A DNA stretch of 36,107 bases from Alphaproteobacteria bacterium (GCA_022826665.1 JAJDUK010000010.1:1-36107); one strand, 5' to 3'. Shown: positions 1 to 8,138, counted from the stretch's first letter. Program-made: numbers and translations. Notes: a model not told the origin generated them from the sequence alone.

Positions 1-489
1 AACTTCCTCATCAAGCAGGTCGTGGTCGAGCTCGCCTACGAGCTGCCCAACCTCAAGACCTTCGCCACTCTCTCGCCCATACCCGGATTCCGCGCATGGC
101 TCGCGTCGCTCGACAAGAGCGCCAACACGGCGGTCTCGACGGACGAGACCGAGGCGATGGAGCGTCTCTCGACCCCGGGCTGGCACCGGGACGAGGAGGT
201 CGCGGGGCGCATGCGGGAGCCGCTGACGCGCCTGTGCGCACGTTATCTCCTGGAGACCGGCCCCGGCGGCCGCTCCCTGGACCCTGTCGCCCGCTTCCAC
301 TTGCGCAACGGCGCACGTCTCGAACGGATCAACTGGCTCGGCGACGTATCCGCCAAGGGGCTGTCGGATTCTGCGGGCCTGCTGGTCAACTACCTGTACG
401 ACCCCAGGACGATCGAGCGCAATCACGAGGGCTACGTGAAGGAGGGCGGGATCGCGGCGTCTCCCGAAATCAGGCGTCTGCTCAGATAG
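1..489 (+). CDS. Malonyl-CoA decarboxylase, C-terminal part (5' end outside window)
   Basis: Decarboxylates malonyl-CoA to acetyl-CoA, a soluble enzyme of malonate and fatty-acid metabolism. The reading frame is open from base 1 and gives 162 residues, the C-terminal third of a family that is usually 400-500 residues long. Family signatures seen are LKTFATLSPIPGF near the start, the FHLRNGA block that carries the catalytic His of this GNAT-related fold, and GLSDSAGLLVNYLYD close to the end. The frame stops at TAG, and no strong terminator follows. Nothing suggests that it is broken; it is simply cut by the window edge. The next plus-strand genes are a small membrane protein and PPK2. Confidence 0.93.
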   Translation, partial: NFLIKQVVVELAYELPNLKTFATLSPIPGFRAWLASLDKSANTAVSTDETEAMERLSTPGWHRDEEVAGRMREPLTRLCARYLLETGPGGRSLDPVARFHLRNGARLERINWLGDVSAKGLSDSAGLLVNYLYDPRTIERNHEGYVKEGGIAASPEIRRLLR

Positions 490-694
490 CCGTCGATCCG
501 GTTGTTGTCGTGAGTCGCGCTGAGGACGATCATCGAACGCGACTATCGGCGGTTCGACGACCTCCATGTTCCTGGCGACGGCTGAGAACACGAGGTTGTC
601 GTCAAGTACCGCGCGTTCGTCGAGGGCACCCACCGTTGTCCGCCTGGTCAGGTTGATGGTTCGAAAGCAATCGCTCTGATATAGGTGCGGCGCT

Positions 695-841
695 GTGCCG
701 CTCGACCCCGCCTCGTCCGACTTGATCGCCGGCGTCGCACTGCTCGTCGCGTGCTACGTGCTCGCGATGGCCGTATGGTTGATTCGCCGCCGCCGCCGCA
801 ATCGCCCCGCGGACATAAACCCCAGAAGCCGAAAATGGTAG
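695..841 (+). CDS. Small single-span membrane protein, 48 aa
   Basis: A short GTG-initiated frame with an AGG element nine bases upstream. The product has a short polar N-terminus, one hydrophobic segment (about residues 11-30, LIAGVALLVACYVLAMAVWLI), then RRRRRNR and a short basic tail ending in RKW. Hydrophobic span followed at once by an Arg cluster is the usual layout of a real inner-membrane miniprotein with its C-terminus in the cytoplasm by the positive-inside rule. The function is unknown. An in-frame stop 18 bases upstream limits the start choice. It sits alone between malonyl-CoA decarboxylase and ppk2. Frames of this length can be chance in GC-rich DNA, so confidence is moderate. 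Confidence 0.5.
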   Translation: MPLDPASSDLIAGVALLVACYVLAMAVWLIRRRRRNRPADINPRSRKW

Positions 842-1024
842 TCGGTGAAGCGGCTGTCTCGTCGGCCCCGGGACAGCACCTGCCGTTGCTCCATCGCTGT
901 GCGCCGGGACGGCAGAAGGGAAGGGGCCGACGATGACAATTGCGCCGGCGACGAGGGAGATCGTCGCCAGTCCCGGACGGACATCGGCAAGCCGTCGCAT
1001 ATCTATCCCGAAGTGAGGCCCAAC

Positions 1025-1897
1025 ATGCAGGAAGGAACGACAAGGGGAAACGGAACGGGGCCGGAGGGAGCGGCCGCGGCAGACCCTGTGCGGGTGTTTC
1101 GGGAAGGGATCTACCCCTACGCGAAGCGCATGAAGCGGGCCGAGTACGAGCGCCTCAAGGCCGGGCTCCAGATCGAGCTGCTCAAGGCGCAGCACTGGGT
1201 GAGGGAATCCGGCGAGAAGGTGGTCGTCCTGTTCGAGGGACGCGACGCGGCCGGCAAGGGCGGCGCGATCAAGCGCTTCATGGAACACCTGAACCCGCGC
1301 GGCGCCCGTGTGGTGGCCCTGGAAAAGCCCAGCGACCGCGAACGCGGCGAATGGTATTTCCAGCGCTACGTCCGACACCTGCCGGCAGCGGGCGAGGTCG
1401 TCCTGTTCGACCGCTCCTGGTACAACCGCGCCGGTGTGGAGCGCGTGATGGGCTTCTGCACCGGCTCGGAATACCTGGAGTTCATGCGCCAGTGTCCCGA
1501 GTTCGAGCGGATGCTGGTGCGCAGCGGCATCCGTCTGTTCAAGTACTGGTTCTCGGTTTCCCAGGAGCAGCAGGCGCTCAGGTTCGAGAGCCGCAAGACC
1601 GATCCGCTGAAGCAGTGGAAGATCTCACCCATCGATCTTGCCTCTCTGGACAAGTGGGACGCCTACACGCAGGCCAAGGAGGCGATGTTCTTCTACACCG
1701 ACACCGCCGACGCGCCTTGGACGGTGATCAAGTCCGACGACAAGAAGCGCGCGCGGCTCGGGTGCATGCAGCACTTTCTTGCCAACCTGCCCTATCCGGA
1801 CCGTGATCCCGCGGTGGTAACAGGGCCGGATCCGCTGATCGTGGGCACGGCCGAGAAGGTGGTGGACCGCAGCGAGCCCATGAATTCGACCGCCTGA
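1025..1897 (+). CDS. ppk2: Polyphosphate kinase 2 (PPK2 family)
   Basis: Transfers phosphate between inorganic polyphosphate and nucleoside di- or monophosphates in the cytoplasm. The 290-residue product is normal length for a one-domain PPK2. Visible motifs are Walker A GRDAAGKGG (about residues 72-80), the lid region with conserved Arg/Glu (EKPSDRERGEWYF, about 100-112) and Walker B VVLFDRSWYNRAGVE (about 125-139). The start at 1025 was chosen over an upstream open extension because PPK2 homology begins soon after it (YPYAKRMKR) and GTGAGG lies just upstream; the extension is low-complexity. The gene converges on the next minus-strand gene with six bases between stops. A short GACCGC/GCGGTC hairpin (1888-1905) spans both stops. 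The class (I, II or III) cannot be fixed from these motifs alone. Confidence 0.93.
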   Translation: MQEGTTRGNGTGPEGAAAADPVRVFREGIYPYAKRMKRAEYERLKAGLQIELLKAQHWVRESGEKVVVLFEGRDAAGKGGAIKRFMEHLNPRGARVVALEKPSDRERGEWYFQRYVRHLPAAGEVVLFDRSWYNRAGVERVMGFCTGSEYLEFMRQCPEFERMLVRSGIRLFKYWFSVSQEQQALRFESRKTDPLKQWKISPIDLASLDKWDAYTQAKEAMFFYTDTADAPWTVIKSDDKKRARLGCMQHFLANLPYPDRDPAVVTGPDPLIVGTAEKVVDRSEPMNSTA

Positions 1898-1903
1898 GAG
1901 CGG

Positions 1904-2737
1904 TCAGGGCGAATAGCGCACCTCTACCGCTTCCGCATGGGCTGCGACTTCCTCCCCGCTATCGTGCCTCCACGCCTCCAGCAGATGCCGGTAGGTGCAA
2001 GGCATGAAGGCCACTTCGTCGCCCTTTACGAGCCCTGCGAAGCGGGCAATCTCCTCCCGGTGCGCGGCAACGGCGGCGGTGTCGACGCGCTGCCCGGTTC
2101 TGGGCCAGCAGGCAGGTTCCGCGTAGACGTAGTACAGGACGGGGAGAAGGCCGCGATGTCCGCCCGGTCCGTGAACTTCGGAACGCAGACCGAGGGCATG
2201 CTTGACCAGTTGCGCCGCATCGAGAAAGTCGAACAGGCGTGGGCTCTCGCGAAGCCGATCCCGCACTCGTTCGAATCCCTTCATGCGGTCTCCCCAGACC
2301 GGACGCCAGTAGGCGTCGCTGAATTCTGCGGGCTTGCCGCCGCGATAGGGCTCGAAGCGCTTGGACTCGATGCCGATGAGAGCGGAGGGCGTGACCACGA
2401 GACAGTCCAGCACCGGACGGCGGCCACCGCGCCACGGAAAACGCACGGTCTCTTCGAGCGACAGAGAACAGGCAGGCCACGACAAGTTCTTGCAGCCGGG
2501 CAAAGCCGGGAGCATTTGCGGCCGGTGGAGAAAAAAGCCGAAGGCGTTGGCGGCGAGCGCAGCAGAGGACTCCGGGCTGTCGAACTTGCCGCTGGCGATC
2601 TCGTCGCCCGGCGCAGCGTTGATGATTCGCTCGATGTCGGCGCCCGGAACGCCCGGCAGAAACCTGTTTCCAGGTGCCGCTGCTGCCGGCGTCGAGCCGC
2701 TCGACACATCGCTGGCCGAGTGGTCTTCAGCAGTCAT
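1904..2737 (-). CDS. Hypothetical protein with a PD-(D/E)XK nuclease-like core
   Basis: 277 residues from ATG 2737; an in-frame GTG at 2749 is an alternative start. I do not recognise the exact family. The middle carries RPVLDCLVV-(about 7 residues)-GIESKRFEPY, that is Asp111 then Glu124-x-Lys126 after two hydrophobic strands, the layout of a PD-(D/E)XK active site. An upstream acidic pair (LEE, about residue 95) could complete it. The rest is mixed alpha/beta with conserved-looking Trp and Tyr (DAYWRPVWGDR, LLPVLYYVYAEPACW). It could be a restriction- or repair-type nuclease, or a member of the NERD-like group of uncertain role. No partner methylase or helicase lies beside it. It is convergent with ppk2. 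Confidence 0.7.
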   Translation of the reverse strand: MTAEDHSASDVSSGSTPAAAAPGNRFLPGVPGADIERIINAAPGDEIASGKFDSPESSAALAANAFGFFLHRPQMLPALPGCKNLSWPACSLSLEETVRFPWRGGRRPVLDCLVVTPSALIGIESKRFEPYRGGKPAEFSDAYWRPVWGDRMKGFERVRDRLRESPRLFDFLDAAQLVKHALGLRSEVHGPGGHRGLLPVLYYVYAEPACWPRTGQRVDTAAVAAHREEIARFAGLVKGDEVAFMPCTYRHLLEAWRHDSGEEVAAHAEAVEVRYSP

Positions 2738-2742
2738 GAGCC

Positions 2743-2889
2743 ATGCCACGGTCGCTCAAGGCAGCGCGGCGTCCGGGCAAGGCTGAGCCGGAAGAAGAGT
2801 TCAGGATTGACGTCCATCTGGAGGAGGTGATCCACGAAGCGTTCCAACCGGCAGAGGACATCATCGAAGACTCCGAGGCGCAAGCGTGA
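2743..2889 (+). CDS. Possible small acidic protein, 48 aa
   Basis: ATG frame starting five bases from the divergent start of the nuclease-like gene. The product begins basic (MPRSLKAARRPGK) and turns strongly acidic (EEEFRIDVHLEEVIHEAF, then AEDIIEDSEA), a composition unlike a random GC-rich frame. There is no convincing ribosome binding site, and the near-overlapping divergent starts mean at least one of the two genes would need a very short leader. It is not recognised and is reported as a low-confidence candidate. Confidence 0.3.
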   Translation: MPRSLKAARRPGKAEPEEEFRIDVHLEEVIHEAFQPAEDIIEDSEAQA

Positions 2890-3387
2890 GAGAACCGGGG
2901 CGCCCCGCCTCCCTGCTGCAGGAAAGGGCGCTTCGGGGCCGGGGGCGTATCGATCACCCAGCGCCCCCGGCCACCTGTCGCGCCACCGTTGGCAGAAGCC
3001 CGAGCGCGTTCGACAGCTGGTTGCACAACCGGCGGAGCGCAACGACCGTGCCCTCATGGTTGCTGGCGTCGGTCTCCTCCGCCATTGATCGGAATGCGGG
3101 CTTCCATACCCGGATAGCCGTCAACGCCTGCTGCTTGAGATCGGGCGCGCGGCCTCTCCCTGTCGGGTTCCCGGTTGAGGCCAGCATCCCGCGACTGAGC
3201 GCGGGCCCCGTTGAGGCGCTGAGCGAGCGAATACGCGCCCCAACTCTCTCACCGACAGGGAAAGGCCGCCCGCCCGACAGCACAGGCGTGACAAGCGTGG
3301 AGAGCAGGCGGCCCTTGGTGCGAGCGCCGGCCGCACCGAACTGGCTCTCGCCTCGCGCCGCCGTCGGCGGCTGACAGCGCGCAAGGT
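2890..3387. other. Gene-poor stretch with hairpin and palindromic repeat
   Basis: No gene is convincing here. It contains a perfect 11-bp stem with a 14-base loop (arms 2937-2947 and 2962-2972, GGCCGGGGGCG and its complement) without a T-run, and the palindromic repeat described separately at 3141-3277. On the minus strand a frame at 2954-3187 would give 77 residues whose C-terminal half (AIRVWKPAFRSMAEETD onward) looks protein-like, but its start lies inside the repeat and it has no ribosome binding site. It is therefore left unannotated as a gene. Confidence 0.5.
3141..3277. repeat. 137-bp palindromic repeat (REP/MITE-like)
   Basis: The outer arms are 26 bp, at 3141-3166 and 3252-3277, and match at 24 of 26 positions when one is reverse-complemented (core CGGCCTCTCCCTGTCGG against CGGCCTTTCCCTGTCGG). 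The interior carries a second perfect hairpin CCCGCG-ACTGAG-CGCGGG and two copies of GTTGAGGC. Minus-strand translation of the arm gives GGRPFPVGERVGAR, similar in style to the read-through peptides of abundant intergenic palindromes in proteobacteria. Without the genome its copy number is unknown. Alternatives are an oriT-like structure for the neighbouring ribbon-helix-helix protein or a structured RNA. Confidence 0.7.
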
Positions 3388-3738
3388 TCACGAGTCTTCC
3401 CGGTCTAGACCGCGCTTCTGAGGGACCGCCTCTCCCTCCGGCAACGGTTCGGGAGCGACGCCGGGAACGATGGTGGCCACGTGCTCGAGGATTTGGTCGA
3501 CCTCGGTCTTGCGGCCTGCGGCGATCATGTCGAGCGCAATGGCCTGTGCGGCGAAGAGCGAAGCGCGCGCGACGCGGACCTGCACCTCGGATTGCGGCCA
3601 CTCCCTGGTCTCCAACCACCGCTCCGCGAGCTCGGCGAGAAGGCGGTTTGCGGTAGTATCCTGTTCCCCGGCCGCTGCTTCGAGGCGTTTCCAGAGCTCC
3701 TCGTCGATGCGGATGTGCTTGCTGATCGTGCCGGGCAT
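3388..3738 (-). CDS. Ribbon-helix-helix DNA-binding protein
   Basis: 116 residues. The N-terminus MPGTISKHIRIDEELWKRLE followed by EQDTTANRLLAELAERWLE fits a ribbon-helix-helix fold: one short basic strand (KHIRID) and two helices with a turn at the DTT/AN position. Such proteins act as dimers, either repressing their own promoter or serving as relaxosome accessory factors on plasmids and integrative elements. The C-terminal half is helical and acidic with no known domain. It stands alone with no toxin gene or relaxase adjacent, so neither an antitoxin nor a mobilisation role can be assigned. The ATG at 3738 is the natural start because the strand begins directly after it. Confidence 0.75.
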   Translation of the reverse strand: MPGTISKHIRIDEELWKRLEAAAGEQDTTANRLLAELAERWLETREWPQSEVQVRVARASLFAAQAIALDMIAAGRKTEVDQILEHVATIVPGVAPEPLPEGEAVPQKRGLDREDS

Positions 3739-5056
3739 GGTTCCTGTCCCCTCTGTAGCGCCGATGCGCGCACCATTTTCCGTGAAGCGGTGGGCATTCG
3801 CGACGGCGATTCGTGTTCATCGCGACGCCGGGACCGGAGTTTGGCGGAACCTTGAAGCTGAAACGGGGTTGTTTATTGGACGATTGGAGGGCCTCTGACG
3901 GAAACATTGTCGTCGATTTTGACTAGATTACGTGCTACCGAACGCAATGTGCAGCAGTTGGCCCTGCCCTGAATGCGGGTGCAGAACGGGATGCGGGTAT
4001 GGGAACAGGGTCATGTCTATCGGAGCGCCATGCCCGACGCCCTATCGAACGTGACGCTCAAGTCGTTGCTTCGAATGGCAAAAATATTATGTATCTTAGA
4101 GCGACGCAAAATGCGACGCAGTTATTCCGGCACCTCAGAGCTACGCTCTTCTACGAAGTATCGTAGCAGACTGTATCCCCCGCGTGCCTGAGCGTAGTGT
4201 TGTCGTAGGCCTGCAGCGAGCTGCGTCAGGTGTGAGAACAGAAGCGCGCAAGCGTCGAGGGGGGACACAAGTTCGATATAGAAACGGTCAGGGCCCCAAC
4301 TCGTTGCAGGACAAACGATCGGGTCGATCGATGCCTTGGCGTCAGCGCTCGCGACGCATCCGGCGGAGCGGTGTTGCAGGTCGTTGCGCGGCTTCGAGTT
4401 GCAAGCATAGGAAGCACTCACGACGAGGAAACGGTCGGCGGAACGGCAAGCGGGACGAGGTGAAGACGCTTGCGATCGCTGTCGGCGCAGCGAGCTCGTC
4501 ACGCCTGTCGTCGACGGTGCCGGGCGTGGTGACGCCGGGTCATGCAGTGACGGCTGCATCGCCGTCGGGCAGGGTGTCACGGCGCTCGTCGCCATCGGCG
4601 GCGGCACTGACGGGGAGGGTGCACAGGGGTCTCGCAGTTCGTCTTCCGGAGGTGAAGTTCAGCACGGCGGTAGCGGTCGCACTTGCTGGTGCACCATCGC
4701 CATCTTCATTGCCGCGATTTTCGTCACCGGCACAAGCGTGAGCGCGGGCAGTCCATGCGCGCGCTGCTGCGATGGCCGGCGACGGCGACGCGCTGCTTAA
4801 TCGCAGGCAGGCCTTCGCGGAGTGAGCCACGGTCCGTCTGTCTTCTGCGAGGCGAGCGTCCGGCGATGGCGCGTACGCGCCGAGCCAGACGCGGGGCGCG
4901 GAGGGATGTGGGATGGGCAGCTGCCGCAGCGAGCGCGAGCGCCGCCAGCGCGAAGCGCGGCGGCAAAGGCCGACGAGCGCGCACACCGTTGGCCGATACG
5001 GATGCCGGCAGTCGACCACACCGGACTGCTCGCATTGAGGTCCGTCGTGAGAACGC
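3739..5056. other. 1.3-kb stretch without a convincing gene
   Basis: Open frames here have poor composition and no plausible starts. The part at about 3895-4110 is clearly AT-richer than its surroundings and is a likely promoter or remnant region. It ends in two direct copies of GCGACGCA (4102-4109 and 4114-4121). A plus-strand frame open from 4411 to 4800 encodes a hydrophobic stretch (WCTIAIFIAAIFVTG) after a Gly/Ser-rich segment, but it has no ATG, GTG or TTG in a usable place. It may be a decayed gene. Confidence 0.4.
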
Positions 5057-5090
5057 AGAAAGCGGCCGGTGCCGTGAGGCACCGACCGCT
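5057..5090 (-). terminator. Intrinsic terminator after the DUF2493 gene
   Basis: On the minus strand, AGCGGtCGGTGCC-TCAC-GGCACCGgCCGCT forms a 13-bp stem with one mismatch and a four-base loop, followed by TTCTG. It begins about 20 bases after the stop of the DUF2493 gene, the expected place for its terminator. The T-run is short, so termination may be partial. Confidence 0.65.
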
Positions 5091-5110
5091 GTTTGTGTCT
5101 CGGGCGCCGA

Positions 5111-6028
5111 TCAGCTCGGCATAACGACCATGACGGGAATGCCGAGGCGCTTCGCTTTGTCGACCAGGTTGCCCGTGATCCCTGAGCCTGGGAACGCGAT
5201 GACGCCCTTGGGCAGCAGGTTGAGCAGCTCGTCGTTGCGGCGGAAGGGCGCGGCCTTGCCGTGAGCGCTCCAGTCCGGGCGGCAGACGACCTGGTTGACG
5301 CCTCTGGCCTCGGCCCAGCTCGCCGCGATCTTCTCGACGCCGGGGCCGCCGCCGTGGACCAGCACCATGTCGCCGTACTTCTCGCGGGCGCGGTCGAGCG
5401 TGCTCCAGACCGCGTCGGCATCGCTGACGGTCTTGCCGCCGGTGATCGCGACCAGGGTGCCGTCGGGCAGGTGCGCCTGTGTCTCGCGGTCCTTGCGGGC
5501 GCGCCTGAAGTCACGGGCGTCGATGGCGGCAGAGGTGAGCGTCCCTGTGCGGCTCGTGTGCGAGCCGTGGCGCGGGCGCCATGTATCGCCGGTCTCAGCA
5601 CGGTAGGCGTCGGCTGCGATGTCGCGCATCTTCTCGAAGGCGTCGCGCCGGTCGCCGAGGTTTTGGGCCCGATCCGTGAGGGTCTGCAACTCCCATGCCT
5701 TCACCTCCGATCCGTCCTGCGCGGTCTCGAGGTCGCGCATCTCGGGGGTGATGCGGTCGACGGCGCGGTCGAGCCTGGCGACCTGGCTGTGCAGCATGTT
5801 GACGAAGCCCCACATCAGCGGCTCGCGCTCGTCGGCCATCTGTGTGCCGTCTACGGTGACGCCGTCCACGATGACGCGGATGGCCTCGCTCAGCGCATCG
5901 ATGGCGTCGTCCTCGTCCCAGACGACCCTGCTGTCGAGCTCGCCGCGCTCGGGCGCCGTGCCGTAGAGGGCCATGCTCTCGCAAACGGTGGCAGTTGCAG
6001 ACGCGGTAGCGGTTGTGGTGTCGATCAT
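5111..6028 (-). CDS. DUF2493 / cpYpsA-type SLOG domain protein
   Basis: 305 residues. The start ATG (MIDTTTATAS) is preceded by AAGGGAGA at good spacing; an upstream open extension to 6109 is low-complexity. Residues 1-150 are mostly helical and acidic. Residues about 190-300 form the SLOG (Rossmann-like nucleotide-ligand) domain, with GTLVAITGGKTV, VLVHGGGPGVEKIAA (about 223-237) and GVIAFPGSGITGNLVDKAK (about 275-293). Such proteins are common on alphaproteobacterial plasmids and integrative elements, and SLOG domains are thought to bind nucleotide-derived ligands; no reaction is established for this group. A terminator follows it, and a long palindromic region separates it from the Toprim gene upstream. 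Confidence 0.85.
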   Translation of the reverse strand: MIDTTTATASATATVCESMALYGTAPERGELDSRVVWDEDDAIDALSEAIRVIVDGVTVDGTQMADEREPLMWGFVNMLHSQVARLDRAVDRITPEMRDLETAQDGSEVKAWELQTLTDRAQNLGDRRDAFEKMRDIAADAYRAETGDTWRPRHGSHTSRTGTLTSAAIDARDFRRARKDRETQAHLPDGTLVAITGGKTVSDADAVWSTLDRAREKYGDMVLVHGGGPGVEKIAASWAEARGVNQVVCRPDWSAHGKAAPFRRNDELLNLLPKGVIAFPGSGITGNLVDKAKRLGIPVMVVMPS

Positions 6029-6108
6029 GACGGTCTCCCTTGTCCAACCTCCGGGACCCTGTGCCCCGTCGTGGTGTCCTCCTTCTTCACGCGCGCGCAG
6101 GATCAGCA

Positions 6109-6437
6109 CCTGGCCTTAGGAACTCTTGGGCGGGGTGGTGCGGAAGTTCGGCGATGGTGCGGAAGATGGCGCGGCAGTGCCGGTGGGAACGGTGCTCCGC
6201 AGCAAATCCATTCCAGTGGTCCTTACGGCGCCGTGCCGGGCCGGCCCGCTTGGGCCTGCCCGGCGTCTAGGCGCCGCGACGAATGGTCCCGCGAATGGAT
6301 TTGATGCGGTGCAGCGTGACGCGTCGGCCCCGCGTCAGGGGCCGGCGCGCTGCAAGACGAGGCGGTCGGCGATTACACGCAAGCCATCTTCACGGTCGCC
6401 GAACTTCACGGCCCGCCTTAGAGTTCCTTGGGCCAGG
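6109..6437. repeat. About 330-bp imperfect palindrome (intergenic)
   Basis: The outer arms, 6109-6171 and 6383-6437, are related in inverted orientation over about 55 bp. Shared blocks include CCTGGCC, AGGAACTCT, GGCGGG, AAGTTCGGCGA and AAGATGGC. A second pair of arms lies inside (AGCAAATCCATTCC near 6200-6214, and GAATGGATTTGATGC near 6293-6307), and the centre has a GGCGCC...GGCGCC/GCCGGG...CCCGGC hairpin (6228-6275). The whole 500-bp gap 6029-6529 between DUF2493 and Toprim genes otherwise holds no credible gene. It could be a miniature inverted-repeat element, an oriT-like structure or a structured RNA. Confidence 0.7.
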
Positions 6438-6529
6438 CCGCAGGGAGCGAAGCGACCGGAGGACCCGCAGGGTTGCTGGTGCGAGCACGCGTGGAAGAAT
6501 TGGGGGACACGACGGAAGAGGATTCCATT

Positions 6530-7633
6530 TCAACACGCACGGCCTCCTGTTTCTTTCCTGCCTGCCGGCAGCGCCGCGGCGGTGCGGATCAGGGGCGCGA
6601 TGCGCGCGGCCAGGGCGTGCGGGCCGAGGGTCACGATGTCCTCGTTGAAGTCGCCGGTCTGGGAGACGACGACAGCGCACTCGATGCGCAGAGCAGAACA
6701 TCGCCGGCGGAGGCGAAGCGCGGCGCGCTCTCCTGCCTCGTCGTTGTCGCAGGCCACCACGAGGCGGGCGATGCCAGCCGGCGGCGTGAATGCGCCGAGG
6801 CCACCGGCCGAGAGCGCGGCTGCAGCGATGACGGCCGGCACGGCGGTAACGATGGAGAGCATCGTCTCGATGCCCTCCCCCACCACGAGGGTGCCGGCGT
6901 CGGGGTCGCCGAAGCGGACGGCATGGCCGTGGACACGGCCGAGGGCCTTGCGCGGGAACGACACGTCTGCCTTCGCGGGACGCCGGGGATCGAGCCACGT
7001 GCGATGGACGCCGACGATGGCGCCGTGAGCGGACTGCTGGCCTGGACCGGAGCGGTCGTCCAGACCGGGGTGTTCCCCTGGACCGGAGTGTTCCTCCGAA
7101 CCAGGGTGTTCCCCTGCGTGGGCGGTGACGGCGGCGACAAGGGCCGGCAGGCGGCGCACGCCGCCGCCGTCGCGGTAGAAGAGAGAGGGATGGAAGCGCA
7201 GCGCTGGGAAGCGGCATCGATGGATGGCGCGTGCCCTGAGGTACGCCTCGGCATGGGTGCCGTCGATGGCGCGGCAGCGCTGCCAAAGGCGGCGTGCCGC
7301 CTCGCTTGGGTTGTAGGTCGTGCCCGAGCCCGCTGCCGGCGCAGCCGGCAGGGCGAGGAAGGCGCGGGCCTCGGCCATGGCGTCGCGCAGCGGTACGCCG
7401 CCCATGCGGTGGCGGATGAGGTCGAGGAGATCGCCATGCGTCCCCTCTGCTGAGTCGGTCCACTTGCCGGGCACGCCGGGAGGTGTCAGGCGGACGAAGA
7501 GCGAGCGCCCGCGGGCGCCGCGAATGTCGCCGGCGGTCCAGTACCTGCCCTGCCTGCGCCCGTGGGGCAGGTAGGCACGGCAGACCTCCTCGGCGCGCTC
7601 GCCGAGGGCCTTGGCGATCCGGGTGGCGTTCAT
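6530..7633 (-). CDS. Toprim domain protein (plasmid/ICE primase-like)
   Basis: 367 residues from the ATG that follows GGGGGAGCCCC. The N-terminal part (YLPHGRRQGRYWTAGDIRG; then KWTDSAEGTHGDLLDLI) matches the DUF7146-type region that precedes Toprim domains in element-encoded primase-like proteins. The Toprim core is TLVVGEGIETMLS (Glu near 253-256) and LVVACDNDEAGERAA (DxD at about 296-298), the metal-binding set for polynucleotidyl transfer. It probably acts in element DNA processing or replication. Residues about 173-200 are a low-complexity insertion encoded by an 18-bp tandem repeat. The frame is intact. Neighbours (SLOG protein, SSB) suggest a plasmid-like housekeeping cluster. Confidence 0.85.
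   Translation of the reverse strand: MNATRIAKALGERAEEVCRAYLPHGRRQGRYWTAGDIRGARGRSLFVRLTPPGVPGKWTDSAEGTHGDLLDLIRHRMGGVPLRDAMAEARAFLALPAAPAAGSGTTYNPSEAARRLWQRCRAIDGTHAEAYLRARAIHRCRFPALRFHPSLFYRDGGGVRRLPALVAAVTAHAGEHPGSEEHSGPGEHPGLDDRSGPGQQSAHGAIVGVHRTWLDPRRPAKADVSFPRKALGRVHGHAVRFGDPDAGTLVVGEGIETMLSIVTAVPAVIAAAALSAGGLGAFTPPAGIARLVVACDNDEAGERAALRLRRRCSALRIECAVVVSQTGDFNEDIVTLGPHALAARIAPLIRTAAALPAGRKETGGRAC
7045..7116. repeat. Four 18-bp tandem repeats inside the Toprim gene
   Basis: Four units, 7045-7062, 7063-7080, 7081-7098 and 7099-7116, of consensus GACCGGGGTGTTCCCCTG. They encode about 6-residue units such as EHPGSE, EHSGPG and DRSGPG between the N-terminal region and the Toprim core. The frame is kept, so copy number can vary without breaking the gene. 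Confidence 0.85.
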
Positions 7634-7838
7634 GGGGCTCCCCCGCTCCGTCCAGAGAGTGCCCGCGTTCCGGCCGGTCTCGGACTCTCGGCGGCGCACG
7701 GCGGCGGGGAGGCGCGCGGCGCACCCGCGCGGCTGCCCGGCGGGACGGGGCTCTGGTCGTGCTGCATGGAAACGGGGGCGCGCGCACGCGCCGGCAATCG
7801 GCGCGGACGCGGCCCCCAGGGTGCCGGCGGTGACGCTA

Positions 7839-8138
7839 TCAGGCGGCCACGTGCTGCTGCGCCCGCCAGGCGGGGTGCACCATCGGCATCGCGGGCGCGA
7901 GGTCGCGGTCGACGAGCAGCTCGGCCACTGTCGCGCGCACGGCGCGCGCATCCTCGACCGGCACGGGTCCTGCAAAGTCGTCGTAGAGGTGGACGTAGTA
8001 GACCCCGTGATCCGGGGTGGTGTAGGCGGGGCGCTTCATGACGGTGCCGACGGTCTCGCCGTCCGCGATGACGAGCCACTCGTCATCGCCGCATGAGCGG
8101 AAGGCGATGTCGTCGGCGGTGAGGCTGTAGCCGGACAT
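7839..8138 (-). CDS. Hypothetical protein, 99 aa, of the mobile island
   Basis: Not recognised. The product begins MSGYSLTADDIAFRSCGDDE and is a small alpha/beta protein with several aromatic residues (GVYYVHLYDDF), an acidic middle and a C-terminus ending in HVAA. The start at 8138 was chosen because GGGAAG lies eight bases upstream; an in-frame ATG at 8153 has no such element. It lies between the ssb remnant and the Toprim gene, all on the minus strand, so it probably belonged to one island operon before the phage inserted. No signal peptide or membrane segment is seen. Confidence 0.6.
   Translation of the reverse strand: MSGYSLTADDIAFRSCGDDEWLVIADGETVGTVMKRPAYTTPDHGVYYVHLYDDFAGPVPVEDARAVRATVAELLVDRDLAPAMPMVHPAWRAQQHVAA

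Noticed and set aside
845-1024. In-frame N-terminal extension of PPK2
   Set aside because: Low-complexity Arg/Ser/Asp sequence without similarity to PPK2; the ATG at 1025 has GTGAGG upstream.
3388-3738. Antitoxin of a toxin-antitoxin pair
   Set aside because: No toxin-like gene overlaps or follows the ribbon-helix-helix gene.
4122-4607. Minus-strand 161-codon frame
   Set aside because: Its composition resembles chance GC-rich sequence and it has no ribosome binding site or fold pattern.
4411-4800. Plus-strand frame with a hydrophobic segment
   Set aside because: There is no usable start codon before the hydrophobic stretch; it may be a remnant, but it cannot be called a gene.
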